Shown here piece by piece: positions 8,527 to 17,737 of a stretch of 51,974 nt of DNA. The DNA lies in NCBI GenBank assembly GCA_964433845.1, contig CAYSTA010000009.1, positions 1 to 51,974 on the forward strand, read 5' to 3'. The position numbers and the translations under genes are program-made. The number at the start of each line of letters is the position of its first letter. Within the stretch, counting starts at the first letter, position 1. The notes beneath the pieces are model-generated. The model saw only the letters and a program-made list of their open reading frames with translations. It made no database searches and was not told the origin of the DNA. The DNA is from MAG-121220-bin8 sp964433845. GTDB lineage: Bacteria > Bacteroidota > Bacteroidia > Flavobacteriales > Flavobacteriaceae.

Positions 8527-9460
8527 TTTTTTTTGACAAGTATTCTAAAATTAAAACTACAGCAATACCAAGTAAAATAAATGTTATTCCCTCTAAAAAA
8601 GTTGAATTTGTAAAATTGGCAGAGGGAAAATATAAATTAGATAGGAAAAAATCTTTTGAACTAGGTTCAATTTTCCATGGCCATAAAACAGGTAGAGATC
8701 CAATCATAAATCCTATTAAACACGAAAGTGTATTATCTTTATAATTCTTGTATCCCCAGGTTAAAAAATTAGAAAATACTTTTATACTTATAATTGCGCC
8801 AAATACAAATGCAAAAAAATTTAAAAAGTAATCTGAGTTAAGTTTGATTACTTCTTTAAATGTATCTAGTATAGTTTCATAGGCACCTAATAAAATCAAT
8901 ATATATGCTCCTGAGATACCTGGAAGTAACATTGCTGTTATACTGATCATTCCACAGATGAATAAATAAATATAATCAATTTGACTTTTTCCTGGATTTA
9001 ATGTTTGGACATAAATTGCTACTAACAATCCAAAAATTAGTAGAAATATTTTCGTTGGAAATAAAAACTGGGAGGTTTTAAAATTCCAATTTTCAATTTG
9101 TTTTAAAAGGAAAAATATACTAGAAAAAATTAATCCAAAGAAAAATGACCATAATGCAATTGGATGATTTTTTATTAAAAAAGTAATGTAGTGACTTAAA
9201 ATTAATATGCTAGTAAATATTCCTAATAATAAACTTAATAGAAAACTTAAATTGTAGTTTTTCCAAATTTTTTGAAATTCTCTCTTAAATAACAGTCTAA
9301 ATATCATAAAATCAATTTTATTTAGAGTGTTTAAAAACTCTTCATAAATTCCCGTAATGATTGCAATAGTTCCTCCAGACACACCAGGAATTATATCAGC
9401 AATACCCATTGCCATTCCCTTAAGGAATACAGAAAAACGTGACAAAACATTTTTTTTCAT
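8510..9460 (-). CDS. DUF368 membrane protein (first copy)
   Basis: A 316-aa multi-pass membrane protein of the DUF368 (PopT-like) family, a candidate polyprenyl-phosphate translocase. The signatures are ADIIPGVSGGTIAIITGIYEE near residue 20 and AMLLPGISGAYILILLGAYE in the second half. Both fall at the ends of predicted re-entrant or membrane helices and show the internal inverted repeat. It begins 32 bases after the TPR gene stop. Of the two copies its motifs look closer to the common form (PGVSGG). Confidence 0.89.
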   Translation of the reverse strand: MKKNVLSRFSVFLKGMAMGIADIIPGVSGGTIAIITGIYEEFLNTLNKIDFMIFRLLFKREFQKIWKNYNLSFLLSLLLGIFTSILILSHYITFLIKNHPIALWSFFFGLIFSSIFFLLKQIENWNFKTSQFLFPTKIFLLIFGLLVAIYVQTLNPGKSQIDYIYLFICGMISITAMLLPGISGAYILILLGAYETILDTFKEVIKLNSDYFLNFFAFVFGAIISIKVFSNFLTWGYKNYKDNTLSCLIGFMIGSLPVLWPWKIEPSSKDFFLSNLYFPSANFTNSTFLEGITFILLGIAVVLILEYLSKKNAKQK

Positions 9461-9492
9461 TTGATTAAAATTAAGATAATTATATAGATAAA

Positions 9493-10881
9493 TTAGCTTA
9501 CGTGTAAGTTTTTAAAAACCTGCAATTTTGGAATTAATGAGAACAGGCCTTTAAAATATTCATATTTGGAGGGATTATAGAAATATGCTTTTTTAAGAAA
9601 TGAGATAGCATTTTTATTTTCTGATAAATTAAAGTAAATGGCAGACAATAAATAGTTTATTTCATTTTCATCAGACTTAGGCAACAAATTAATTGATTTA
9701 ATAAGCCTATAATGTAATTTTTTATTAAGTGGGATTTTAATCAAAATTTGTGTAAGAAAAGAAAGTGTTGTTATATTTAATTTATCTAATGATAAAATTT
9801 CTATGAATGCAAGTTCAGTTTCATCATATAACTCTAGTTCAATACTAATCTTAAGATAAAGTTTCCAATACTTAATTTTATCTGAATCTATTTCTAATGC
9901 TTTCAGTAAATTATTTTTCGATTCATTATATTTTTTCTTATTAAAATAGTATAATGAAATATACATCCATGCTTTATCATGAATTGGATCTTGATCGATT
10001 GTTTGAGAATAATATGATAAGGCTAGTTCATAATTACCCAATTTATCATAACAACGTCCTAATCTAAATAAAACAAATGGATTGGGTCCATTAATTCCCA
10101 TTGAAATTTCATATTTTTCAATTGCTTCATTAATCCTTTTTAATTTTTCAAGAATTTTAGCCATCTCAATGTAAGCACCTGTAAATGAATCATCACAAAT
10201 TATTGCAAAATCAAATGCATTTAATGCCTCATCATACATTTTATCTTTAACATACTGTTTGCCTAGCTGATGCCATGCAATTTCACAATATGGGTTAGTT
10301 TCTAAAAAATCATTTAAAAAGTCTATTGTGCTTTTTGAATTTCCAATTGAATCAAAACAGAAAAGAAGATTGTTTAAAATTGAATAATCACGATTATTAA
10401 TATTTAAACATTTTTTAAACACTTTTTTTGCATTTTTAAAATCATCAATAAATAAATACTCCTTTCCTATTAATGATAATGCTTCATAATATAAATCTGA
10501 ACTAACAGTAATCTCTTTTAATATTTTAATAGCTTTAGAATGATTCTTTTTTTTAGAATATATTTTTGATTTTTGAATTAAAATCTCAGGGCTTAAAGGG
10601 TCAGTTTCATAAATTTTACATGCTATTTTTTCTGCATTTTCAATCTCATTATTTAACAATAAAATTTCAATTTGTAATATAGAAAGAGAGGTTGAGTTAG
10701 GATATTGTTTTAAGGCTAAGGAATTAGCTTTTTTTGCAAGTGATATATTACCAATATCTAAATAATAAATTATAATTTCCTCAAATTCATTTGAATCAAA
10801 AAACAAAAATGAATTTGTTTTAAGCATGGATTCAAATTTGGAAATAGAATGATTTTGAAAACCATCAAACTCCTCTTTCAT
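9493..10881 (-). CDS. Tetratricopeptide repeat protein
   Basis: A 462-aa soluble protein made of TPR helices. The clearest run of canonical repeats covers about residues 203-335, each with the W/Y-x2-LG-x2-Y-x8-A-x3-Y/F pattern (for example AWHQLGKQYVKDKMYDEALN and LFRLGRCYDKLGNYELALSY). There is no signal peptide, so it is probably cytoplasmic. TPR proteins serve as scaffolds; the partner is unknown. It lies between the aminotransferase (77-base gap) and the two DUF368 genes (32-base gap), so a link with envelope lipid recycling is possible but unproven. Confidence 0.88.
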   Translation of the reverse strand: MKEEFDGFQNHSISKFESMLKTNSFLFFDSNEFEEIIIYYLDIGNISLAKKANSLALKQYPNSTSLSILQIEILLLNNEIENAEKIACKIYETDPLSPEILIQKSKIYSKKKNHSKAIKILKEITVSSDLYYEALSLIGKEYLFIDDFKNAKKVFKKCLNINNRDYSILNNLLFCFDSIGNSKSTIDFLNDFLETNPYCEIAWHQLGKQYVKDKMYDEALNAFDFAIICDDSFTGAYIEMAKILEKLKRINEAIEKYEISMGINGPNPFVLFRLGRCYDKLGNYELALSYYSQTIDQDPIHDKAWMYISLYYFNKKKYNESKNNLLKALEIDSDKIKYWKLYLKISIELELYDETELAFIEILSLDKLNITTLSFLTQILIKIPLNKKLHYRLIKSINLLPKSDENEINYLLSAIYFNLSENKNAISFLKKAYFYNPSKYEYFKGLFSLIPKLQVFKNLHVS

Positions 10882-10958
10882 CTAATATGATTTATTATAA
10901 TTCAATATAGTAAGAGAAGTTAAGGGCTTTTAATTATTAAAATTATTTTTTTAACAAA

Positions 10959-12146
10959 TTAATCAACATTATTAATCTCATTTAAAGTGTTAATTATTAA
11001 TTTACAGCCTAATTTAATTTCTATTTCACTTATCTTCAGTGAAGGAGTTATTCTTACTGCTTTTGGCTCAAATAACAACCAAAATAAAATTAATCCTTTA
11101 TCTAAACTTTTTATCACTAGTTCTTGAGCAATTTTTTTATTTTTCAATATTAATGCTAACATAAGTCCTTTTCCTCTAATCTCTTTAATTAAATTATGGT
11201 GTAATAATTTTCTAATCAAATTTTCTTTCTTTTTTATTTTTTTCATTACACCTGATTTTATAGTTTCTTTTAAATTTGCTAAAGCAGCTGAAGCTATAAC
11301 AGGGTGTCCTCCGAATGTAGTAATATGTCCTAAAATGGGATTTTTTTTAAAAAGTCTCATTTTTTCTTTACTAGAACTCAATGCTCCTATAGGGAAACCT
11401 CCGCCAAGACCTTTTCCATAAACTAAAATATCAGGAATGATATTATAATGTTCAAATGCAAATAATTTTCCAGTTCTCCCAATTCCTGGTTGTATTTCAT
11501 CTAATATTAGTAAGGCATTTTCTTTTTCACACTTTTCTTTAATTTTTTTAAGATAATTATTAATTGGAGTTATAAATCCGGCACCTCCTTGAATTGTTTC
11601 AAGAAAAACTGCAGCTGTTTTATTATCAATTTTTTTGATATCATCATAATTATTAAAGACGATAAATTCTATATCAGGCAAAAGAGGCCTATATGCTCTT
11701 TTCCTATCTTCAAATCCCATAATACTCATTGCCCCTTGAGTATTTCCATGATATCCATTTTTTGCTGCAATTATTTTAGTCCTTCCCGTAGCTCTTTTAG
11801 CCAATTTCATCGCTGCTTCTACTGCTTCTGTTCCAGAATTAGTGAGATATGTATTAGATAATGACCTAGGTAAGTTTTTAGATAATAATTCACATAATTT
11901 TACTGTTGGTTCTTGAACAAATTCACCATAAACCATAACATGCCAATATTTATCAATTTGTTTTTTTACGGCATTACTTACTGATTTATTTCTATGTCCT
12001 AAGTTAGATGCTGAAACACCCGATACAAAATCTAAATATTTTTTATTTTTATTATCATAAATATAACTTCCTTCTGCATGAGAAATTTCTAATGCTAGGG
12101 GATGATCTGTAGTTTGAGCTTGATATTTAAAAAATTTTTTTTTCAA
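10959..12146 (-). CDS. Class III PLP-dependent aminotransferase (acetylornithine/GABA-type)
   Basis: A fold-type I aminotransferase of 395 aa. Visible residues include NSGTEAVEAAMKLA for cofactor phosphate binding, LDEIQPGIGRTGK with the PLP-ring aspartate, and the Schiff-base lysine K245 in VYGKGLGGG. The substrate cannot be fixed from sequence; the other class III enzyme in this window (19856) is a much better ornithine aminotransferase. The start is TTG at 12146: the conserved N-terminal FFKYQAQTTDHPLALEISHA is needed, a stop lies four codons upstream, and the first ATG is at codon 71. It begins 5 bases after the OstA-like gene and probably shares its mRNA. Confidence 0.88.
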   Translation of the reverse strand: MKKKFFKYQAQTTDHPLALEISHAEGSYIYDNKNKKYLDFVSGVSASNLGHRNKSVSNAVKKQIDKYWHVMVYGEFVQEPTVKLCELLSKNLPRSLSNTYLTNSGTEAVEAAMKLAKRATGRTKIIAAKNGYHGNTQGAMSIMGFEDRKRAYRPLLPDIEFIVFNNYDDIKKIDNKTAAVFLETIQGGAGFITPINNYLKKIKEKCEKENALLILDEIQPGIGRTGKLFAFEHYNIIPDILVYGKGLGGGFPIGALSSSKEKMRLFKKNPILGHITTFGGHPVIASAALANLKETIKSGVMKKIKKKENLIRKLLHHNLIKEIRGKGLMLALILKNKKIAQELVIKSLDKGLILFWLLFEPKAVRITPSLKISEIEIKLGCKLIINTLNEINNVD

Positions 12147-12151
12147 AAAAA

Positions 12152-13726
12152 TTATTTAATGAATATTTCTTCTTTTTGTTCTATTTTTTCTTCAATTCTC
12201 CAATTAAATCCGTTTAAAACTTTAAGACTTAATTCCATTTCTTCTTCAGGATAAACTTCTCCCTCCGGATTGGTAAAAAAAGTAATTTTTTTTATATTAT
12301 TATTTTCAATTTCCATAATTATTGAACTACAAATTGCTTTATCAATTCCAATCAAATCTTTTGTTTTTTCATCATATAAGTAGTAAATCATTTCAGTATT
12401 TTGAATAAGCTCAATAGTTTTTAATTCATTGTTTTTAAACTTCCCAAACAGCTTAATCCCTTTCATTTGATTGAAATTATTTTCTCCTAAAGTGTCTTTT
12501 TCAATTATAAATGCATTATTCAAGATTTTTAATGAATCTAGATCATTTGTTTTGATATCTCTCGTTATATGAATTTCATCTCCTGTCATTTGACTATTCC
12601 CATTCCATAAAATGGGATTTATTTTTGCTATTTCATTTATAGTGAGAATTTGTTTTTGCCTTTCACTTATTTCATTTCTTAAAAGTTTGGTTAATCCAGT
12701 CTTTTGATTTATTATTATTTTATCAGATTTTCCACTTAAATCTGTCTTAAAAATTCTAACATTATATCTTCCTTTTATGATTCTGTTTTCTGCAGGTCCA
12801 ATAGCAAATAGTGTGTCAGCTTTAATAAATAATGAATCTTTTTCTACCATTTTAATTGCAATTGATTTCTTTGTAATCATAGCTGAATCAATAGCTTTAA
12901 ATACTTCTGCATAATTTCCTTTAATGATTGTTTTATTAAGTGTGTCAGTTAAAACAATATTTTTAGTGGCTGATGCAAACTCTTTGCTATCGTCAAAATT
13001 TAAACTGTCTCCTTCAATTAATCTATTGTTATAATTGATTTTTGAATTTCTTGTAAAGAATCCTTTCTTTTTTTTGGTGTCATAAAAACCTTTTTCACAA
13101 TAAATATCATAATCTGATCCCTTAATTGTTGTAGGTCCAAAGAAATATGCATGCTCTGATTTAGTATAATAATCTAATTTATTAGATTCTATATCATATT
13201 CAGGGTTATTTATTATTACATTTTTATTAAACGTATACTTTGAATTTTCTTGAAAATATTTTCCTTCAATACTTTTGATTGTCGTTACGCTATCTTTAAT
13301 TATACCTCCTCTTTCAAAAAAAAATTCTTTAGAATTTCTGTCATGAAAAAGAATTTCTGTTTTTAAATTTGTATCATTGTTAGAAAAGTCAACATTTCCA
13401 GTTGCAATAATTTTCCTGACATTTCCATCGTAATCTAAATAATTACTGAATAGATTTATACTATCACCCTGTATAACAGCTACATTACCAGATGCTTTAA
13501 AAGAATTAGTTTTTTTAAAAAATAATGCATAGTCAGAATAAATATTCATTCCATCATGAAATAGATGAACTCTTATTTTATCATTTTTTTTTAAAATATA
13601 TGCTCCCGGGTTTGTCTGTTCATTTATGTCAGATGACCCTGCTTCTATTATTTCAATAATTTTTTTTTCTTGAGTAAAAATTAAATTAATAAATAGTAGA
13701 AATAGTATTGATATTTTTATTTTCAA
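12152..13726 (-). CDS. OstA-like protein (LptA/OstA domain), LPS transport
   Basis: An exported 524-aa protein with an N-terminal signal peptide (hydrophobic core about residues 5-17, cleavage near FTQ). Below it are repeated beta-strand blocks of the OstA/LptA type such as FKASGNVAVIQGDSINLFSNYLDYDG and IIATGNVDF, expected to form a beta-jellyroll that carries lipopolysaccharide through the periplasm. Repeats continue to about residue 270, followed by a longer C-terminal part seen in Bacteroidota forms. The start is TTG at 13726, placed exactly before the signal peptide. It follows purA by 8 bases. Confidence 0.85.
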   Translation of the reverse strand: MKIKISILFLLFINLIFTQEKKIIEIIEAGSSDINEQTNPGAYILKKNDKIRVHLFHDGMNIYSDYALFFKKTNSFKASGNVAVIQGDSINLFSNYLDYDGNVRKIIATGNVDFSNNDTNLKTEILFHDRNSKEFFFERGGIIKDSVTTIKSIEGKYFQENSKYTFNKNVIINNPEYDIESNKLDYYTKSEHAYFFGPTTIKGSDYDIYCEKGFYDTKKKKGFFTRNSKINYNNRLIEGDSLNFDDSKEFASATKNIVLTDTLNKTIIKGNYAEVFKAIDSAMITKKSIAIKMVEKDSLFIKADTLFAIGPAENRIIKGRYNVRIFKTDLSGKSDKIIINQKTGLTKLLRNEISERQKQILTINEIAKINPILWNGNSQMTGDEIHITRDIKTNDLDSLKILNNAFIIEKDTLGENNFNQMKGIKLFGKFKNNELKTIELIQNTEMIYYLYDEKTKDLIGIDKAICSSIIMEIENNNIKKITFFTNPEGEVYPEEEMELSLKVLNGFNWRIEEKIEQKEEIFIK

Positions 13727-13734
13727 TTTATAAA

Positions 13735-15006
13735 TTAACGAATTATAGTTTGAGTTCTATCTGGACCAACTGAAATTATAGAAATAGGCACTTTTAATTC
13801 TTTTTCTAAAAAGCTAACATATTCTAGAAATGATTTTGGAAGAGAATCTTCATTCCTAAGCTTACTTATATCCTCTTTCCAACCTTTAAATTCTAAATAA
13901 ATAGGTTTTAACTCATCATTGTTTACAGAAAAAGGAAAATGTTTAATTGACTTTCCTTTATATTGATACTCTGTACATACTTTTATTTTTTTAAAACCAG
14001 ATAAAACATCTCCTTTCATCATCATAAGACTTGTTACACCATTAACTTTTACAGCATATTTTAAAGCAACAAGATCTAGCCATCCACATCTTCTTGGTCT
14101 TCCAGTTGTAGCTCCAAATTCATTACCAATTTTTGCCATTTTCTTACCATTTTCATCAAATAATTCAGTAGGGAAAGGCCCACTGCCAACTCTTGTTGTA
14201 TATGCTTTAAAAATTCCAAAGACATCTTTAATTTTGTTTGGAGGAACCCCTAGTCCAGTGCAAGCTCCAGCAGCTGTGGTATTTGAAGAGGTAACAAAAG
14301 GATAAGTGCCAAAATCTATATCTAATAGTGATCCTTGTGCACCTTCAGCCAAAATAGTTTTATTATTATCTAATTCATTAAATATAAAGTTTTCACTATC
14401 TATAAATGGAATGGTTTTTAATTTATCAATTGCATTAAAGAAATCATATTCTAATTCACTAAGGTTATATTGAAGGTCTACATTTAAATTTTTTATTAAA
14501 AGTTCATGTTTATTAGCTAGTTTTCTATATTTCTCTAACCAACCATCAAGTTCTATATCACCTATTCTAATTCCATTTCTTCCAGTTTTATCCATATAAG
14601 TTGGTCCAATCCCTTTTAAAGTTGAGCCAATTTTAGATTTTCCCTTAGAAAGTTCAGACGCTGCATCAAGCAACCTATGTGTAGGTAAAATAAGATGTGC
14701 TTTTCGCGAAACACATAATTTTGACTTAAAATCGATATTAAAAGGTTCCAAATTTTCAATTTCTTTTTGAAAAATCACAGGATCTATTACAACTCCATTA
14801 CCAATTAAATTTATAGAATTTTCATGAAAAATACCAGAAGGAATAGTATGTAAAACATGTTTAATTCCATCAAATTCTAATGTGTGTCCAGCATTTGGAC
14901 CTCCTTGAAATCTTGCAATAATATCATAATTTTTAGTTAATACATCTACAATTTTACCTTTTCCTTCATCTCCCCATTGCAATCCAAGTAATAAATCAAC
15001 CCTCAT
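13735..15006 (-). CDS. purA: Adenylosuccinate synthetase
   Basis: GTP-dependent ligation of IMP and aspartate, the first committed step to AMP. Motifs are QWGDEGKGKIVD with the catalytic aspartate near residue 13, GGPNAGHT with the catalytic histidine near 41, the IMP-binding GSTLKGIGPTYMDK, and ARVGSGPFPTE/TTGRPRRCGWLD toward the C-terminus. Length 423 aa is normal. It lies between fur and the OstA-like gene with gaps of 6 and 8 bases, in a compact cluster that mixes stringent response, purine synthesis and envelope functions. Confidence 0.97.
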   Translation of the reverse strand: MRVDLLLGLQWGDEGKGKIVDVLTKNYDIIARFQGGPNAGHTLEFDGIKHVLHTIPSGIFHENSINLIGNGVVIDPVIFQKEIENLEPFNIDFKSKLCVSRKAHLILPTHRLLDAASELSKGKSKIGSTLKGIGPTYMDKTGRNGIRIGDIELDGWLEKYRKLANKHELLIKNLNVDLQYNLSELEYDFFNAIDKLKTIPFIDSENFIFNELDNNKTILAEGAQGSLLDIDFGTYPFVTSSNTTAAGACTGLGVPPNKIKDVFGIFKAYTTRVGSGPFPTELFDENGKKMAKIGNEFGATTGRPRRCGWLDLVALKYAVKVNGVTSLMMMKGDVLSGFKKIKVCTEYQYKGKSIKHFPFSVNNDELKPIYLEFKGWKEDISKLRNEDSLPKSFLEYVSFLEKELKVPISIISVGPDRTQTIIR

Positions 15007-15012
15007 ATAATT

Positions 15013-15459
15013 CTATTTTATTTTGTTTTTTGATGTTCCATAAAAATAAAGGGAGTGGTTATGAATTTCTATTCCAAATATTTCTTCTATGTTTTTTTTT
15101 ATTGTTTGAATTCTAGGATCGCAAAATTCTTTAACTTCACCAGAGTCAGTTAAAATAATATGATCATGTTGATGGTCAAAATAGGATTTTTCATATTGCG
15201 CTTGAGCTGTGCCAAATTGGTGTTTTCTAACAAGTTTACAATCTAATAAAAGTTCAATTGTGTTGTAAAGCGTAGCCCTACTGACCCTATAGTTTTTGTT
15301 TTTCATTTTAGAATAGAGCGATTCGATATCAAAATGATCCGATGATTCATAAATTTCTTGTAAAATTGCGAATCTTTCTGGAGTTTTTCTATGAGCATTG
15401 TTGTCTAAAAACTTAGTAAAAACATCTTTTACAATTTCTTGATTTGTTTTTTTTTCCAT
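15013..15459 (-). CDS. Fur family transcriptional regulator
   Basis: A 148-aa metal-responsive repressor. The N-terminal winged helix (about 15-85) contains RVSRATLYNTIELLLDCKLV. The dimerisation domain carries the metal-binding HQHDHIIL near residue 95. The structural zinc CxxC motif that many Fur proteins have just after this is absent: the sequence reads ILTDSGEVKEFCDP, with a single cysteine. I recall this form from other Flavobacteriia, so it need not signal loss of function. It begins 33 bases after relA/spoT and ends 6 bases before purA. Specificity (Fe, Zn or peroxide) cannot be read. Confidence 0.9.
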   Translation of the reverse strand: MEKKTNQEIVKDVFTKFLDNNAHRKTPERFAILQEIYESSDHFDIESLYSKMKNKNYRVSRATLYNTIELLLDCKLVRKHQFGTAQAQYEKSYFDHQHDHIILTDSGEVKEFCDPRIQTIKKNIEEIFGIEIHNHSLYFYGTSKNKIK

Positions 15460-15492
15460 AATGTAAAATTAAGTTAAAATATGATGATATTA

Positions 15493-17697
15493 CTATTCTC
15501 TATTAACCTTTTCAATGCCATTAATTTTCTTTAATTTTTCTATAAGTTTATTTAATATACTTTTATTTTTTACTTGTAGTTTTATTGTTCCAGCAAATGT
15601 ATTCTCAATAGTATCAAAACTCATTTTTTTCATATTAATACTTAAGTTGTTTGAAATAATACGAGTAATTTCACTAACAATCCCAATGTTATCAATTCCA
15701 GATATTTTTATAATTGAGCTAAAATCTTCTTGGGAGGAATCAATCCATTTTGCTTTTACAATTCTATAAGCAAATTTAGATTGGAGACTTATTGAGTTGG
15801 AACATGTTTTTTTATGGACCTTAATTCCTTCTTGAACTGTCAAAAATCCAAACACCTTATCACCTGGTATTGGATTGCAGCATTTTGCTAAAGTATAATC
15901 TAATGTTTCTTCTTCATTTGTAAAAACAATTTGATCAAAATTATTTTTTATTTCTTTCTCATTATGACTTATTTTACTGTCTTTTTTTGAAATTTTCTTT
16001 CTTAAATAATTAAGAAGTCTGTTTTTGTTTAAAGCAGCAAATTTTTTAAGAGATATATTATCTATTTTTCCAATTCCAACCCTATAAAATAAATCTAGGC
16101 TAGTTCTTAAATTAAAATAATTAGCTAGATCATGAACATTTTTCTCATTAAAATCAATTTTCAATTGTTTTAATTTTCTTCTTAAAATTTCTTTTCCATC
16201 TTCTGCTAGTAATTTTTTTTCTTCTTTTAATGCTGTTCTAATTTTTGATTTTGCTCTTGAAGTTTTTACATAATCTAACCAGTTAGCGGATGGTTTGGTA
16301 TTTTCAGATTTAATGATTTCAATTTGATCTCCACTTTTAAGTTCATGGCTTAGGGGAACTATTTTTCCATTTACTTTTATTCCCCTAGTTTTTAAACCTA
16401 ATCCAGTATGGACACTAAAAGCAAAATCTAATGCACTTGACCCTGTAGGTAAAGATTTTAATTCTCCAGCTGGAGTAAATACAAAAATTTCAGTAGAATA
16501 TAAATTTAATTTAAAATCTTCAACAAAATCTAATGCACTTGTTTCAGAATTTTCAAGAACTTCTTTTAATCTATTTAACCAATCTTCAAGTCCATTTTCA
16601 TTTTGCTTTCCTTCTTTATACATAAAATGAGCAGCATAGCCTTTTTCAGCAATTTCATGCATTCTTTCTGATCTTATTTGGACTTCTACCCATTTTGATC
16701 CTGGCCCAACAACTGTTATATGAAGAGCTTCATAACCGTTAGATCTAGGAGATGTAATCCAATCTCTCAGACGAAGTGGATTTGGAGTGTAATAATCTGT
16801 TATAATTGAATATATTTTCCAAGCTATGAATTTTTCTATTTCAGGCTTAGCTTTATATACAATTCTTATAGCAAATTTGTCATAAACTTCTTCAAATGAA
16901 ATATTTTTTTTAACAATTTTATTTCTAATTGAAAAAATTGATTTTGGTCTTCCACTTATTTTAATTGATAGATCTTCTTTTTTCAATTTATCACTTATTC
17001 TTCGTGAGAAATTTTTTATATACTTATTCTGTTCATCTTTTGATTCTTCAATTTTTTCTTTGATTTCATTGAACATTTCAGGTTCAGTATATTTTAATCC
17101 TAAATCTTCTAATTCAGATTTAACATCATAAAGCCCAATTCTATGTGCAATGGGAGAATATATATATAATGTTTCAGAAGCAATTTTTATTTGTTTTTCT
17201 GGAGAAAGCACTTCTAATGTTTGCATATTGTGTAATCTGTCTGCAATTTTAATCAGGATTACTCTAACATCATCATTAAGAGTTAATAGCATTTTTCTAA
17301 AATTTTCAGCTTGTAAAGAAATGTCTTTTTCTTTTTTTAGTTTAGATATTTTAGTTAATCCTAACACAATTTTAGAAATTTTCTTTCCAAAGAGTTTTTG
17401 AATTCTAGATTCATTGTATTCTGTATCTTCAATTACATCATGAAGCAAAGCTGCTGCAATACAAGTAGCATCTAAACCTATCTTTGATGCAACAATTTTT
17501 GCTACAGCTATTGGATGAAAAACATAAGGTTCTCCTGATTTTCTTCTTTGATTTTTATGTGCGTCAACTGAAGTATTAAATGCTAATCTTATAAGTTTTC
17601 TATCTTCAGCACTAAGAGATTGATAACTGATTTTGAGTAATTCTTTATACTCTTTAGCTATCAAATTGTTCTCCTTTATAGCATCTGTTATGATCAT
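15493..17697 (-). CDS. Bifunctional (p)ppGpp synthetase/hydrolase, RelA/SpoT family
   Basis: Controls the stringent response. Domain order is normal for a long RSH protein of 734 aa. The HD hydrolase (about 40-190) has H61, H86, D87, E90 and D91 in ALLHDVIEDTEY, so it should be active. The synthetase domain (about 240-370) has YDKFAIRIVY, RLRDWITSPRSNGYEALH and EVQIRSERMHEIAEKGYAAH. A TGS domain (about 415-475) begins IFVFTPAGELKSLP, and a C-terminal ACT domain ends the protein. Complete motifs in both catalytic domains suggest a true bifunctional enzyme. It starts with ATG 40 bases downstream of the M48 protease gene. Confidence 0.95.
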   Translation of the reverse strand: MIITDAIKENNLIAKEYKELLKISYQSLSAEDRKLIRLAFNTSVDAHKNQRRKSGEPYVFHPIAVAKIVASKIGLDATCIAAALLHDVIEDTEYNESRIQKLFGKKISKIVLGLTKISKLKKEKDISLQAENFRKMLLTLNDDVRVILIKIADRLHNMQTLEVLSPEKQIKIASETLYIYSPIAHRIGLYDVKSELEDLGLKYTEPEMFNEIKEKIEESKDEQNKYIKNFSRRISDKLKKEDLSIKISGRPKSIFSIRNKIVKKNISFEEVYDKFAIRIVYKAKPEIEKFIAWKIYSIITDYYTPNPLRLRDWITSPRSNGYEALHITVVGPGSKWVEVQIRSERMHEIAEKGYAAHFMYKEGKQNENGLEDWLNRLKEVLENSETSALDFVEDFKLNLYSTEIFVFTPAGELKSLPTGSSALDFAFSVHTGLGLKTRGIKVNGKIVPLSHELKSGDQIEIIKSENTKPSANWLDYVKTSRAKSKIRTALKEEKKLLAEDGKEILRRKLKQLKIDFNEKNVHDLANYFNLRTSLDLFYRVGIGKIDNISLKKFAALNKNRLLNYLRKKISKKDSKISHNEKEIKNNFDQIVFTNEEETLDYTLAKCCNPIPGDKVFGFLTVQEGIKVHKKTCSNSISLQSKFAYRIVKAKWIDSSQEDFSSIIKISGIDNIGIVSEITRIISNNLSINMKKMSFDTIENTFAGTIKLQVKNKSILNKLIEKLKKINGIEKVNRE

Positions 17698-17737
17698 CTA
17701 TTAAAAATAATTAAAAAAAACAATATTATATTATTAT

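Noticed and set aside
11589..11861. Plus-strand frame rich in cysteine and phenylalanine
   Set aside because: It lies wholly within the aminotransferase gene, opposite its conserved PLP-binding region, so it is an antisense shadow.
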